Shown here: one piece after another, positions 22,134 to 33,769 of the stretch | How positions within the stretch are numbered: position 1 is the stretch's first letter | How the letters are laid out: each line of letters starts with the position of its first letter | The notes under the pieces: model-generated | Told to the model about the DNA's origin: nothing | What the model saw: only the letters and a program-made list of their open reading frames with translations | Databases searched by the model: none | Translations under genes and position numbers: made by a program | Assembly: GCA_027575765.1 (NCBI GenBank) | Contig: JANBPT010000019.1 | Coordinates: 60,364-124,363 of the forward strand | Source of the DNA: Tieghemiomyces parasiticus | Lineage: Eukaryota > Kickxellomycota > Dimargaritomycetes > Dimargaritales > Dimargaritaceae | DNA length: 64,000 nucleotides | Direction: 5' to 3'

Positions 22134-22634
22134 GGCGGCGTAGTAATGTGGGAGGTGCGGCGGGAATTTGAGTAGTATAGAGGCCCGACTCAGGTCTGGA
22201 ATGTGAAAGCACGGGCGTCGGTTGACCGTAGGTAAAACTGAATGTGAAGAGGTAAGGTAAAGCCGAAGGAGGCGTATAGAATGGGTACGATGTTGAGTCG
22301 GGAAATGAGCCAATGCAGACGTACGACTGTGGAAAAGCGGCAGCTTGGTAGAGGAGCCGCTAGGCTATCCCCAGTTCATGTATTGGCAAAAAAATATGAA
22401 AAACACGGCCTGTGAAAGGTCCTCGCCAGGGTCACCCGTTTAGCCGTGAGAGGGGTCATTCGCCCCTGCCGGCTAGCTTTGGGACCAGTGTAAGCTGTCG
22501 GGTTCGGCTTAGATGGTGGTGCCAACGGCCAATCCCCTCCTCCACCACCAACTCTTGAACTGGCCGTATGTAGACTCTTATTTATTTGAAGTTACAATTG
22601 AAAATAAGGAGCCCCCATCAAACCCGGCCGCATC

Positions 22635-22979
22635 TTACTCGCCGTACTTGCGGAACGCCTCACCTTGGTAGAGCGGCGGTTCCTGGCCTACCTCTGACCT
22701 GATACAGGCCCACCAGGCCTTGGCGGTTCCTTTAAGGTCGTCGTCTAAATCGTACAGGCTGAGCAGGAACGCATTGAGGTGACGGTTGCAACGACCTGGG
22801 GTGGGATGAATGCCACGCGTGGCTGGGTGGCGGTTCGCTAGCGACGGGTGCAATTTGGCGTCGCCCGACTCCACCGGCGTTTGGCGACCGTGAGGTTTGG
22901 GGAGCTTGCCCTCAGGCGCTTTGGCGGTCGACCCCTCGGTGGGGGTTGATTGAGGGGTGGATTCGTGCGAGTCGGACAT
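22635..22979 (-). CDS. small protein of unknown function
   Basis: 114 residues from the first ATG of the frame (MSDSHESTPQ). The N-terminal half is polar and Pro/Thr/Lys-rich and probably disordered. The C-terminal half (CNRHLNAFLLSLYDLDD, then AWWACIRSE and a PPLYQGEAFRKYGE end) is amphipathic, with two Cys that could be part of a helical hairpin. I do not recognise the family. It follows the NOPCHAP1-like gene on the same strand, about 0.5 kb upstream of it. Could be the last exon of a longer gene. Confidence 0.45.
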   Translation of the reverse strand: MSDSHESTPQSTPTEGSTAKAPEGKLPKPHGRQTPVESGDAKLHPSLANRHPATRGIHPTPGRCNRHLNAFLLSLYDLDDDLKGTAKAWWACIRSEVGQEPPLYQGEAFRKYGE

Positions 22980-23916
22980 GGTGCGGTAAGAAGTCAATCA
23001 AAAGGTAGAGAATTGAGAAGTTAAGAAGGAGGGGCAGTAAACTAGCAACGTGCCAACTGCATGTGCCACATGGGGACTACATTGGAAAGTCGCACTGGAT
23101 AGGTAAGCAACCAGGTACTCGCTAACTTGGGGCTGCGTTGGAAGCCTTCTAGCTAGTAGGCTGGATAAGGTCAACCAACACGATTCCATTCACCAGCCCC
23201 GCTTCTTCCTGGTGGCGATAAGTCGCGATGTAAATACCACTATCTACCGCGCCAGTAGCCGTTGAAGCAACTGAGTTAGGTAAAGGTTCTCGTGCATAAA
23301 ATTATAGGACGTGAACTACAGTATTTTACAGAGGCATTTGCATAGCAGTAGATTTATTACCCGTAGGACAATTTATGCTAGAAAACTCGGTACATAATCA
23401 TGGGAGACCAGGTAAACTGGTCACAACGATATGGGGAAAAGAGAAACGGAGAAGATGAAAATGGATAGAAGAGGACCCGGGCACAGCAAAAGGGGGAGTG
23501 CAGGTGTGGGGTAAGTGGTGAGGGTGGGAGACACCAACGAAAGCAAGGGCTTACCCTGAGCACTGTGCGTCACCAGGTCATCAACCATTCAGGACGGAGA
23601 GTAGAAACCTAGCCCCTGAAATTTCATATAGACGAAGGGCCGGGCCTGACCACAACCCATTCCTCCTTCTTTAGCATTCATTCATTTTACTATTCTGTTC
23701 TACCTTATTTTCACTGTGTCCCATGCCCTCTATTCACCACTCGTTTTCTAGCTCTCTAGACTTTCAACTGTCTGGCCTCATTTGCCCCCTAGGTGAGATT
23801 GTCTTCAATAAATCGCCACCTCACACACCTCCTTACACAGCATGTCTCTTTGCACTTTTCTTTGAACTTGGCACACCCCTTGCCATGCAATTACCCAACT
23901 CTTTATTAGACCATTA
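22980..23916. other. intergenic before mobile-element remnant
   Basis: No gene seen. From about 23680 the composition changes to lower GC and plain, unsplit T-rich sequence, probably the left flank of the element. Confidence 0.4.
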
Positions 23917-24790
23917 ATGGCCAAAGGCAAGGTCAGCATCATCAAGACCTCCCTGTGACCTGTTGGGTGGAAGTGGAAGTACCAGGAGTCACTGGAGGAC
24001 CTGGTGTGGACTGCCCACTTTCTCACAATGCACACATACCAGTTGGCACACTGGATTTTCCTCCACAAGCTGGAGAGGAACCATGACTTCAACCCCAGTG
24101 AGCTCTTTATCCAGACATTCTTTTACAAAGCCTTCCTCAGACTGGCTGGGTGGAAGGTCTAGCCATTGACCAAGGCCATTAGGGTGTTCATTCAGAGATA
24201 TCTTGAAAGCTACACAAAGGCTGCCAACATAGAGCCTGGGAAAGACAGCAACATGGCCCAGGTGGCAACCTATGTTGGCACCAACATCATGACTGCCTAC
24301 AAGGTCAATGTCCAGCTGTGGTTTGGTGAGTACCTCTGGTGCACTTTCATCACCCTGCTGAATGTGTGCCAGTGGAAGGAGGCTCTACACAAGGAAATTG
24401 CTAACAGCAATGAACATGAGTTCCACCATGCCTGTGTGGAGAGGATCTGGAGGCCAGCATGCCAGGTATACTGATATTAGGCCCAAGTCTAATACCATAC
24501 CAAAAGGCTATTCTACTATCACAGAATTTATGGTTCTGAAAATAGCAGACTTGGACATTACCTTGGTATAATCTGATGTGGTGGTTCCCAATCACCACAT
24601 GCTCATGGCTGTGGGACTGGGATATGGCAGCAGTGTTCAACTTCAGGCATATCCTATTGAGCTTCTAGGACAATGGTGGGACTCCAGATCAGTTCTGGTG
24701 TACAAGAACTTTCTGACCCTGTTATTGCAGGGCTAAGATGTGACAAACGCAAGCTAACTGAACCACTCTCCATTCCATGTAATGGAGGGG
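23917..24790 (+). mobile_element. decayed transposon-like coding remnant
   Basis: A continuous plus-strand frame from ATG at 23917 reads MAKGKVSIIKTSL, stop (TGA), then KWKYQESLEDLVWTAHFL..., stop (TAG, about 24160), then TKAIRVFIQRYLESYTKAAN... to a TAA/TGA region near 24475. The two parts are one protein broken by two in-frame stops. The content (long stretches of His/Trp/Tyr/Phe, THFL.MHTYQLAHW, FNPSELFIQTFFYKAFLRL) resembles the N-terminal part of transposase-like proteins seen in many copies in zygomycete-grade fungi; I cannot name the superfamily. Base composition and codon use differ from the neighbours (lower GC, TG/CA-rich), and downstream to about 24790 there are further broken open pieces. 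No terminal repeats or target duplication were found by eye, so the ends are approximate. Confidence 0.55.
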
Positions 24791-25352
24791 CGGCACCCTA
24801 AAGGTGAGTTGCCTGGACAGAGAGCCTCATTTAAGAAATGGATGGAATAACTGCCGCCTGCTGCAAAGCAACGTACTAATAGATTTGACCTTTCGCCATT
24901 CTGCTAACATTCTCACATTGCTGTATGTCCATCGATGCAAACGCACGTGCAAATGGCTTGGCTCATTAAACACACATCCAAGGAACATGTGCTGCAAATA
25001 CTACATAATGGTGGCATGCTATCCACCACCAGCATGGCGCAAACTCGTTGGCAAATAGTGGTAGAATATGACAATTGATGACATGGATGTAAAAAAAAGA
25101 TAACAGTCATTATAGGGGACAGTATTAGGATGAATGATAGGTAAGAGCACAGCCGTCGCTGGTGGGGGGGGGTGTTATCAGGCAGGTGGTATGCCAAGTG
25201 GTTAGTCAGGGCACGAATGTGATAGAATAAGGGGGCGGTGAAAAATTCGGGGGAGGCCCGAAACGGCTAATTACAACGGGGCGTCAACGATGAGCGATGG
25301 AGAACGAGACAGGAAGCAAACAGTGAAGTCCCAAAGGCCAGGGGTCGTGGCT
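24791..25352. other. intergenic, right flank of element and NDC80 3' side
   Basis: AT-rich to about 25100, then normal composition. A run of G occurs near 25165. No gene seen. Confidence 0.4.
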
Positions 25353-28241
25353 TTAAGAGGGCGACTGGCTCGCGCGCCGTTCGGCCGCCCGCACCTCAGT
25401 CTCTAGATCGGTCAACTCCCGGGACAGCTCCAGCTCTGCCTGGGACAAGGTCTGCAGCTCGGAGAGGTGCTTTTCTATGTAGCCCTTGAAGGAGACAACG
25501 TCGGTCAGGCCCTTGATGAGTTCGGCGGTGGCCGCCTGTTTGCGCTCGGCCGCCTGGCCGGAAAGGCGGTTGAAGCTGATAGTCAAGATTCATAGGGGTC
25601 GACGGGGTCAGGTCAGATAAAGAAAGGCGATGGGTAAGGTTAGAGTGTGGGTTGACAGGGTTAAGTCTCCGCGCGTACGTTAGTAATCCTCTAGAAGCGC
25701 CAGTATCAGGGCACTTTACTTACTCCATGGTGGCGCTCTGCGCTTTCTGTTGCCAGTGCAGAACGCTGGACACGTTGCTCTGTTGGAGTCGGGCTATTTC
25801 ACGCTCGAGTAGGTCAATCTCGCTGTTGCGTGCGGCCGTCTCTATATTCATGCGCTATGTAGGGATCGGATGTAAGTGGCACGACCAGAAATGTTGGGTA
25901 AACCAATTCGTCTATCTGTCGCCAGGCTATGGAGCCCAACTGAACCGGGCATGTTGTGTGCCAATATCCGCAGCTACTAATGCTTACCTCTTTCTCCTCC
26001 GCGAACTTGGTTTCCAGGCGGGCCCGCTGGGCCTCGAGGTCATTGAGGGTATCCTGCTTCTCCTGCATGGCCTCCCGTATGGCATCGAGTTCTTCGAGAA
26101 GGGTCATGCGGTCGTTTTCCGTCTTGATAAACTTGGAATTGAGCTTCATCCGCCAGTCGGCCAGGACGGGCTGGGTTTGAGGGGGCGGGAGGCAGAAACT
26201 ATGGTGTTAGTGTGTGCCAGTAGAAGGGGAGGGGTGGAGATTCCATGTGGATCTCATCGGACCCAGGGCTCTAGCCAGACGTCGTTCCAAAAAAAACTAA
26301 TTGACAGCTGTCTACTACTTACCCGACCCACCCGCTTGACATCGTAGGAGAGCATCTTCTCGTACACCGAGGCGGTGGGGTCAAACTGAAGCTCGTTCAG
26401 GACCCCGGCCCCGCCCGCCGCCGTGGTGATGCCCAGTTTGTAACAGCGCGTGTTGAACTCTTGGACCAGTTGCTCGATCTGAGATAGAGATGATGGGGAG
26501 ATAAGTAAAGAGATAAATGGGCGCGGGGACGTATATTAGGACGGAAGCATTATTAGATCCGTAGGATTAGGGGCGGCCCGTTCTGCTGGAATTTTCTTCG
26601 GTCCAATAGTCGTCTCAGCCAGTTCGTCCATGGTAGTCCGGGGGAGGGGTTAACCTACTGTGTCGATCTTGGGCTGGACGTCGATTTCCTTTTGCCACAC
26701 GGCGCGATTGAGTTCCTCGAGCCGGCCGTTCAAATCCTGGAGGACCTCAGACAGTTTCTGGCGCTCGCCGTTCATGCGGTCGATATCGGCGGGCGAGATT
26801 TCCTGGGCGTCAACGGTCTCCTGGACCACTCGCCGTTCCTCGCGCAACTGTTCAACATTGGCGGTATGCCCCTCGAGCTGCCTTTTGAGCTCCTCGAGGT
26901 GGGCCGTGAGTTTGACCTTCTTTTTCTCGGTCTCTTCAGTGTATCCAAGGCAGCGGCGGCGGTCCTCCTCGAGGCCCTGGCGTTCTTTAGTAAGGGCGAC
27001 CAGTGGCGACTCGTGCTCAGTAAGCTGCCGCAATTCCTGTCGGAGCGCCTCGTTGTCAGTCTCCAGGGTCTCGATAGACTCAATGAGGTGCTTATTCTTG
27101 CTCTCAAATATCTCGGCGAGCTCGTTCTCGGGACCTTCGAAACTGTCCTCGTACGCCAAAAACATTGGGTAAGTTTTGCTGAGATATTCAAAGAAGACCT
27201 GTTCACTAAAGGCCGGGGTGTCCTGGAATTCCGGGCTAAAGAAATCTGGGTTGCTGGGCGCCAGCCGGTCCACGCACTGAATGAGACGGGGAAGTAGCAA
27301 GGAGGAGGTCGGTGTGGGTGGGTACCGCAGCAAGGTGGGTCAGGTATGGATGGGTGAGGGTAGGGTGGCTACGCAAGATATATATCTATTTTTTACTCCA
27401 CCACGTTTGGGTAGCCTGGTCAGAAGGTCGTGGCGATAAGGTGTAGCGGCCCATCTATATCTCCGAAATGCATATGTTTTTTTTTCTTACTTACTACCAC
27501 CAGTTCCACCATCCAGTGCAAGATGGCCAGGAAATGAGGCCAGGCCAGTTTAGACGAGATGGCTGTGAAGGAAGTTTTCTGGATGGTATCGAGAAACGGG
27601 TACCGCAACCCGCGTAGAATGGTCTGAATCTCCTCCTCGAACTTTTTCTGGAACAGGTAGTTGGGGTCCAGCCGTGCGTACACAAACTTGAAGATCTGCT
27701 GGTACTCCTTTACGGTGGGGTTCATTAGGAAGCGCTTCAGGGTGCCGTCAGCGTAGCCGGCCTGGGTGAGGAAATTGTACACGGCGTTGCCACTGGCCTG
27801 CTGGAAAGCGTTGGTTCGGATGGCCCGAGGGTCTTTCATACCTGCGGATGACGACCGCGTCAACAGGCCCAGGCTAGCCATGGTGGACGGTCGGCCAGTG
27901 TAGGTGGACGTCCGGCGTGATAATCCCGCGGGGGTGAAGGCTAGACTGGGCCGTTGCACGGTGGAGGGTCGCACGGGTCCCCCGCCCCCACCACCACCCA
28001 TCATGTGGACGCTCTTCTGGTGCGCTGGGGTCACGTTAGCGCCAAGTGCCGAGTCGTACGGATGGCCGGTGACAGGCCGTGCACCCCGCATGGGTTCCAT
28101 GGACATCCGGCCGGCGGCGGTTGGGGCGATGGAGAAACGGGTCTTGGTGGCCGACGGGTGCGGGATGCCCGACGGCGGGAGCTGCCCGTAGTGTTGGTTG
28201 GGATCCAGGGACCCCAGCATGGTGCGACGCCGGGGGTTCAT
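25353..28241 (-). CDS. NDC80: Ndc80/HEC1, outer-kinetochore microtubule-binding protein
   Basis: Subunit of the Ndc80-Nuf2-Spc24-Spc25 complex that couples kinetochores to spindle microtubules. Six exons: 28241..27495, 27276..26659, 26478..26323, 26170..25988, 25854..25724 and 25575..25353; all phases close, giving 685 residues (yeast 691, human 642). Residues 1-140 are a basic, Ser/Thr/Pro-rich tail (MNPRRRTMLGSLDPN), the region regulated by Aurora B in other species. Residues about 145-260 are the calponin-homology head: NAVYNFLTQAGYADGTLK, KEYQQIFKFVYARLDPNY, FEEEIQTILRGLRYPFL, ILHWMVELVV. From about 300 the protein is heptad-rich coiled coil (ESIETLETDNEALRQEL, LTAHLEELKRQLEG, REEMQEKQDTLNDLEAQR-like). 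The C-terminus ends in a coiled coil that would meet Spc24/25. A stretch of GGGG in the tail comes from a G-rich DNA run. Confidence 0.93.
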
Positions 28242-28824
28242 GGTGTAATGGTGGTATAAGGTTAAGAGGCGAGGTCAGGGGATGGGATAAGAGGGGGAAC
28301 GAAGGTGAGGTAAAATTGGCTGAAACGGTCAAAATAGGAAAGGTGCGGGGAATGGGTTGTCGGACATTGGCCGATGGATAAACCAGGGGGACCTTGGTTA
28401 GTTTGTCGAGCGGCGGGGAACAAATGTTGTCAGGTATGGGCGAAGTGGCCAACACTGAAACGAGACGGTTGTTGTTTGGTAACAGAATAGCGGGGTGGCT
28501 AGGGGCTGCAGCACCACCCCGTTAGGTCTGGGCTAGCAGACGGCTGATGGCCAAAATGTAAACAATACGAGGGCGCACCACGCCAGCACATGAGGGATAG
28601 CGAATTCATAGTCACGTGATCATAATTATACAAAGTAGGAGACAGCCGCTATCAATTATTTGCCGTCCTGATTGCACCTAACCCATATACACACTGTCAA
28701 CTCATACATACCACCGAAGGGCTGCCTGTGGCTGAGGCGTGTGGGTTGTATTTTATAATACGGAAGGGAGGTATTTCCACGCAATGTAGAATTGGCTGGG
28801 AATGACTTTTAAAGCCTCGCTCAA
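28242..28824. other. NDC80 promoter region and MOG1 3' side
   Basis: Purine-rich on the plus strand just upstream of NDC80 (28250-28340), i.e. pyrimidine-rich on the coding strand. Contains the CACGTG site at 28612. No gene seen. Confidence 0.45.
28612..28619. promoter_or_regulatory. CACGTG palindrome
   Basis: TCACGTGA, the same 8-bp palindrome as at 5344, about 0.37 kb upstream of the NDC80 ATG. Function inferred from motif. Confidence 0.3.
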
Positions 28825-29872
28825 TCAATAGGGCTCGCCGAAGAGCCTGAAGTCCTCAATCTTGAATGTCTCGAGCAGGTGCTTGAAGGTGGTCAGGGAT
28901 ACCTTGGGGTCGGTCTCGGCCGTCATACTCTGGCTACTGGTGCTCTGGGCCGAGATGACCACTGGGTGGTTCATTGAGATGACGATATCGGTGTGGAATT
29001 CGTGCAGCCGGATCACGGCCACGTACATGAGCACGTAGTTGGCTGCCTCCGCCGTGCTTTCCTTGAATTTAGATACAATCTGCTTGCCAGTGACCATGCT
29101 GCACACGGCGGTGGTGCTACAGAGCAGGTGGTGGCGTCACAAGAAGGAATACATGGGTAAGGTGAGATGCATGTGCCCTGGCAATCTTGCCCAATTTCCA
29201 ATAATGTTGGTCTATGGTCAACGACGACTTGAGCGAATATATCGGCGTTCTCACAAGTGTGGTGGTGGACCTGTGGGCGGTCATACAATAACACTTACGG
29301 TAACTCAGGGACGTTCTCATCCGGAATGGGCTCGTTGGAGATTATTTCCGACGTGGCAGCCTCGTTGGATTCCGCCAGTTCCTGAAAATGGAACCTGCGT
29401 TTCGATATGGTCATTAGATAGGCAAATGGTGGGTTAAATATAAACTACAGTCAGACATAGGCTCACTTTCCTATTTGCATCGTTACCCATATGCTCGCGC
29501 ATGGTTGACTACAGGTGCAAACTTACTTGGCTGCCTCCGCATCCGATACGGGGGCCTTTTCGAAGATCTCGATGACGATACTCTGGTCGTTCGAGTCTGA
29601 TGCGAATACTTCCTGGTGGTCGGGGATTTGCCGATAGGTGCTGTAAAAGTGAGGTGCAAAGCACGAAGCAATAACCCGGCGTTTTGTCGGTTAGGTGGTG
29701 CATGGTAGACGAGAGTGGGTTGACCGGACCAACTGGCATATTGGTCAACCGAGAGTTTACCACCGGCGTTGGTATGAAAGACGGTAACCTACTTGACGTC
29801 CTCAAAGTCCTTTGGAATCTCGCATTCGATATGACCGCCGAAGAGCTTGCGTTCGTAGTATTGGGATGCCAT
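28825..29872 (-). CDS. MOG1: Mog1, Ran guanine-nucleotide release factor
   Basis: Nuclear protein that binds Ran and stimulates nucleotide release, needed for nuclear protein import. Four exons, 29872..29793, 29640..29527, 29394..29299 and 29116..28825, join with phases 2, 2, 2 to give 193 residues (yeast 218, human 186). Start MASQYYERKLFGGHIECEIP, then DFEDVNTYRQIPDHQEVF (the family signature) and DQSIVIEIFEK; exon 3 adds KFHFQELAESNEA, exon 4 VTGKQIVSKF, VAVIRLHEFHTDIVISMN and the ending IEDFRLFGEPY. The exon 3 acceptor CGCAG was preferred over the later TTTTCAG because only the first keeps the frame. Confidence 0.9.
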
Positions 29873-30196
29873 GGCGGGGAAGGACGTATGGTTGCTAGGG
29901 ACAGGTAGGCGACCGAGGAAGCTGTGGAATGTAGGTTAGGTACTGAGGTGATAGAGCGGAAATGGGCGCTTTACAACTTGGAAACACCGACCATCAGGGG
30001 GGGTTGAAATGAGCACAAGGGAACGGACGCAGGCCGGCAGATAGGGCCTTTGCTGCCTAACCACGGTACATTGGCACAGAAGTAGTGGTGAGAGGTTATA
30101 GAGAAGGTGCACTATGGGGGGGAGATAAAACACGTGATTTTAAGCAGTCTCCATTGAGACCGATAGTTTGGAGTGCTGCACTATGATCCTCCCCGT
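29873..30196. other. bidirectional promoter region of MOG1
   Basis: 324 bp between MOG1 and the doubtful plus-strand ORF. Contains a CACGTG. No gene seen. Confidence 0.4.
30131..30136. promoter_or_regulatory. CACGTG element
   Basis: CACGTG followed by AT, about 0.26 kb upstream of the MOG1 ATG and 60 bp upstream of the small plus-strand ORF. Third intergenic CACGTG listed for this window. Confidence 0.3.
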
Positions 30197-30745
30197 ATGC
30201 TAGAATCGCTGAGCGAGCTGGTACACAACGTCGCCCGTCACCTCCAATTGTCCAGCCGCACAGCCAAGTTCGCAAGGACGGTGGAAGGCAAGGCGACACA
30301 TCAAGAATTCGTCGTCGATAAGGTCCAGCGCCTCGCCGCATCCTGGCTTCCCCGTCCACTGGTTGGAAGGTGCGAACCACGTGCTGCTAACGATACCTCC
30401 TCCCTCTCCTCATTCAACTATCACTATCCTTCACACTTTTGGCACTTCTGCATTCTCCACCACTACTGATACTTCTTCTAGTCACTGCATTCCGTAGCCC
30501 TTACGCTCACAGGGCCAGCCACCGCCGATACCGACGTAGACCAGGCGTTTTGCGACCCTAGCCGACCCACGCTCTTACCTCCGGCCTTTTGCCGCAATCG
30601 GTATTCCTGTCGCCCCGTTGACCCACCCTTGCAACGCAAGTATTCCCTGACCTCCGAACCGCTTTACCACGGCCCTGGCCCTGTTTCGTTAGCAACGCAT
30701 TACCCAGCCTATCGACGACTGGCCCACGCCCAACACGATCCCTAG
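30197..30745 (+). CDS. doubtful two-exon small gene, or 5' leader of RPD3
   Basis: A frame from ATG 30197 reads MLESLSELVHNVARHLQLSS and on to ASWLPRPL; a possible GT donor there and a TTCTTCTAG acceptor at 30482 give a second open stretch (SLHSVALTLTGPATADTDVD ...) that ends with TAG at 30743-30745. I recognise no family. The stop lies only 4 bp before the RPD3 ATG, which is not normal for a separate gene with its own promoter, so the sequence may be an upstream ORF in the RPD3 leader or simply chance. The first exon's helix-like, leucine-rich start is the best part of the evidence. Confidence 0.25.
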
Positions 30746-30749
30746 TGCC

Positions 30750-33290
30750 ATGTCGACCAGCAAGCGGCGCGTCGCGTATTACTACGACGGTAAGGAGGCC
30801 ACGACCTTAGCGATGGGCCAGGATGCACAGCATCGCGCACTGTGCCAATGGCAAACATTGCCTGGTACGCTAAGTTAACCTTAATCCCCTTACTTACTCG
30901 CCCCCCCCCTTCCTACACACACGCCCACATCTGCCGATTGCCAGATGAGGTCGGCAACTACACCTTCGGTCCTAGTAAGTGTCTCGCTTAGCTCACAGAT
31001 ATGTCCGCCCGACCTCGCCGGCCGACAGATATATATATTCTCTTCCTCGCCTACGTTCCGCTACCCAGCCCTAACGTGTCCTGCCCTCCCCCCCCGTCAC
31101 ATCCACCCTCCCACCACACCTGATCAGACCATGTCATGAAACCACAGCGGATGCGGATGGTGCACAACCTGGTGGTGAACTACGGCATGGACAAGAAGAT
31201 GGAGGTCTTGGTAAGGATAGGCCCTAAACTGTTTTCGGTCGAAAGCCTTGGCTGGTACCTGTCACAGCCCCACTGACACCTCTTGTTTACACATCGCTAT
31301 ACCACTATCGACTTCGCCTCCCCCCTTAGCGTCCCAACCGAGCGACCTTTCTCCAGATGACACAGTTTCATACGGACGCCTACATTGATTTCCTCAAAAC
31401 CGTCAGCCCAGAAAACATGAAGGACCTGATCCCACATCAGGCGCGGTGTAAGTACTTAATGAACGCGTCACGCCAATCGTTCGAGCCCGGCGCGTCTAAT
31501 TTTGGCTATCGGTGCAGTGAGTCAGCTCACTGAGTTTTTACCGTTGACCGTGAAGCTCAGCGTGGTCTTCCAGTACCTGTTGATTTCCCGAGGCTCACCG
31601 TTTCCCCACTTTACCACTTTCCAAAATTATCATAGACCTTTCCGGCGATGACTGTCCCGTGTGGGACGGCATCTACGAGTTTTGTTCCATTTCAGCCGGC
31701 GGGTCGATTGCCGGAGCACATAAGCTGAACCGCGGCGAGTCCGATATCGCCATTAACTGGTCTGGCGGCCTCCACCACGCCAAAAAATCTGAGGCCTCGG
31801 GCTTCTGTTACGTCAACGACATTGTGCTGGGCATCCTCGAACTGCTGCGGTGCCACCAACGCGTAATTTACGTGGACTGCGACGTTCATCACGGCGACGG
31901 CGTTGAGGAAGCCTTTTACACCACGGACCGCGTCATGACCATCAGCTTCCACAAGTACGGCGACTTCTTCCCCGGTACGGGGGACTTGGCCGACGTTGGG
32001 CTGGGAAGCGGTAAGAAGTACGCCGTCAACGTCCCCTTGCGCGACGGGATCGACGACGAGTCGTATGCCTTCGTATTTCGGTCAGTCATGCAGAACGTGA
32101 TGGATTTTTACCAGCCGGGCGCCATCTTGCTGCAGTGTGGCACGGACTCTCTGGCTGGGGACCGCCTGGGTTGTTTCAACCTGAGCATGCGCGGCCACGC
32201 CGCCTGCGTGAAGTTTATGCGCAGCTTCAACGTGCCGATGATTGTGGTGGGCGGCGGGGGCTATACCATCCGCAATGTGGCTCGGACCTGGACCTACGAG
32301 ACGTCGGTATGTCTGGGTGTCGAGGTTGACCCGAATCTCCCCTTCCACGACTATTATGAGTACTACGGCCCGGATTACCGTCTCGACGTGCCCTCCAGCA
32401 ACATGGAGAACTTTAACAGCCGACCATTCCTGGAGCGCATCCGCAACAATATTGCCGACCGGCTCCGGTCGCTACCGCACGCGCCCTCAGTCCAGACCCG
32501 CGAGGTACCCCATGATGCCGACTTAAGCGATATCGATAGCGAGGCCGATGAGGACGCCGCGACCAGCGACATTCGCATCTCGCAACGGCAACGCGACACG
32601 CGGGTCAACCCTGACAACGAGTTTGCCGATCTGGCCGAACCCGACGATAGCGCCGGCGAGTGGTTCAAATACGACCGCAGTTTTGGGTACCAGCCTGCCC
32701 GGGACCCTGGATGGGCCGACCGGAGTGGATGCTACTTTGGAGGTGGCGAGGACCTCGAGCCCCTACCACCGTCGGTGTCGCAGGAGAACGGCGCCAGTCG
32801 GGCTAGTTCCGCCGCCACTCCAGGTGCGCCGCCTCCGGCCGAGGTGATCCCCGGTGCCAGTCGGTCAGACCCCCCAATGGACGTGCCTAATCCCCGACCG
32901 ACCGGCCGGGACCCTAACGCCCCCGCCCTGGCCGCCCCCAACGGCACGAGTTACCCCCGGCCACCCCCGCCATCCACCGGTCCTTCGACCTACTATCCGC
33001 CGGGGCCAACAGACTACCGCCCACCACCGCCGCCGCCGGCCCCCACCGGGCTGACAGGACCCGGTACGGATCCTGAGTACCTCGCGCACGGCGACCGTGG
33101 CGGTGACGGGCGTCCTCTTTACTACCGGCCAGCTGAGGCTCCGACCTACTCGTCGCTCACTGCGCCCAAAGGTACTTACGTCCAATACAATTACCCATCG
33201 GGTCCTAGTTCGGCGGGCTACTCCGACGAACCGCAACCCCCTGGGGGGTACTCGGGCAAGAACGGCTGGGCCCACGACTATGCTCCGTAG
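30750..33290 (+). CDS. RPD3: Rpd3-type class I histone deacetylase
   Basis: Zinc-dependent lysine deacetylase, catalytic subunit of Sin3-type co-repressor complexes. Exons 30750..30789, 30945..30974, 31128..31210, 31330..31447 and 31636..33290 join in phases 1, 1, 0, 1 to give 641 residues. Catalytic residues are all there: the His pair in [15 protein letters not shown] (about residues 137-138), metal ligands in [10 protein letters not shown] (about D173, H175) and in [11 protein letters not shown], and the transition-state Tyr in [15 protein letters not shown]-terminal [20 protein letters not shown] is the usual class I start. From about residue 375 comes a long tail: an acidic segment ([16 protein letters not shown]) and then about 200 residues rich in Pro, Gly, Tyr and Ser ([16 protein letters not shown]), probably disordered. 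The tail is in the same exon, so it is truly encoded. Confidence 0.95.
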
Positions 33291-33769
33291 GGCACTTGGA
33301 GGGCGTCTCGGCGTTGGCACTTCCGAAAGTTCTTGGTACCCACCCCCCCACCCTCTTTTTTTTTAATTCTACTCTTCCCGCCGCCCTTTTTGCTGCCAAT
33401 CTCCAGGCTTGACCGCATATTATTATTATTTTTCCCCCCTCGACTCGACCTAGGTTCGTTATTATTCTTGTTTTATTTCTGTGGTACGTTTTCCTCTTTC
33501 TCCTCCTTGTTGTTTACTGCCTAGTGTACACTCCAAACTATACCCTTGCGTTCTACGCTTACCTGTTTCGATAGTTACTCCCTTCTCCCTCCCCTCCAAT
33601 TAAATAGCCGCGAGGTCAGTTCTCTCTCTCTCACCCTCATACGTACTCCCTACCCGACGTTATTATCGACCGATTGTTTGATAATTCTACTAGCAGTGCT
33701 GACGTGGCTGAGTGAGAGGCCGTGTATTTCTAATGGTTAAGAATCCTGTCAGCAGGACTGATTAACCTG
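33291..33769. other. 3' flank of RPD3
   Basis: Strongly pyrimidine-rich (runs of C and T) and AT-rich mix; between two convergent genes. No gene seen. Confidence 0.5.

Noticed and set aside
26692..27297. 201-codon plus-strand open frame
   Set aside because: Antisense to the NDC80 coiled coil; leucine-rich only because its complement is Glu/Lys/Gln-rich.
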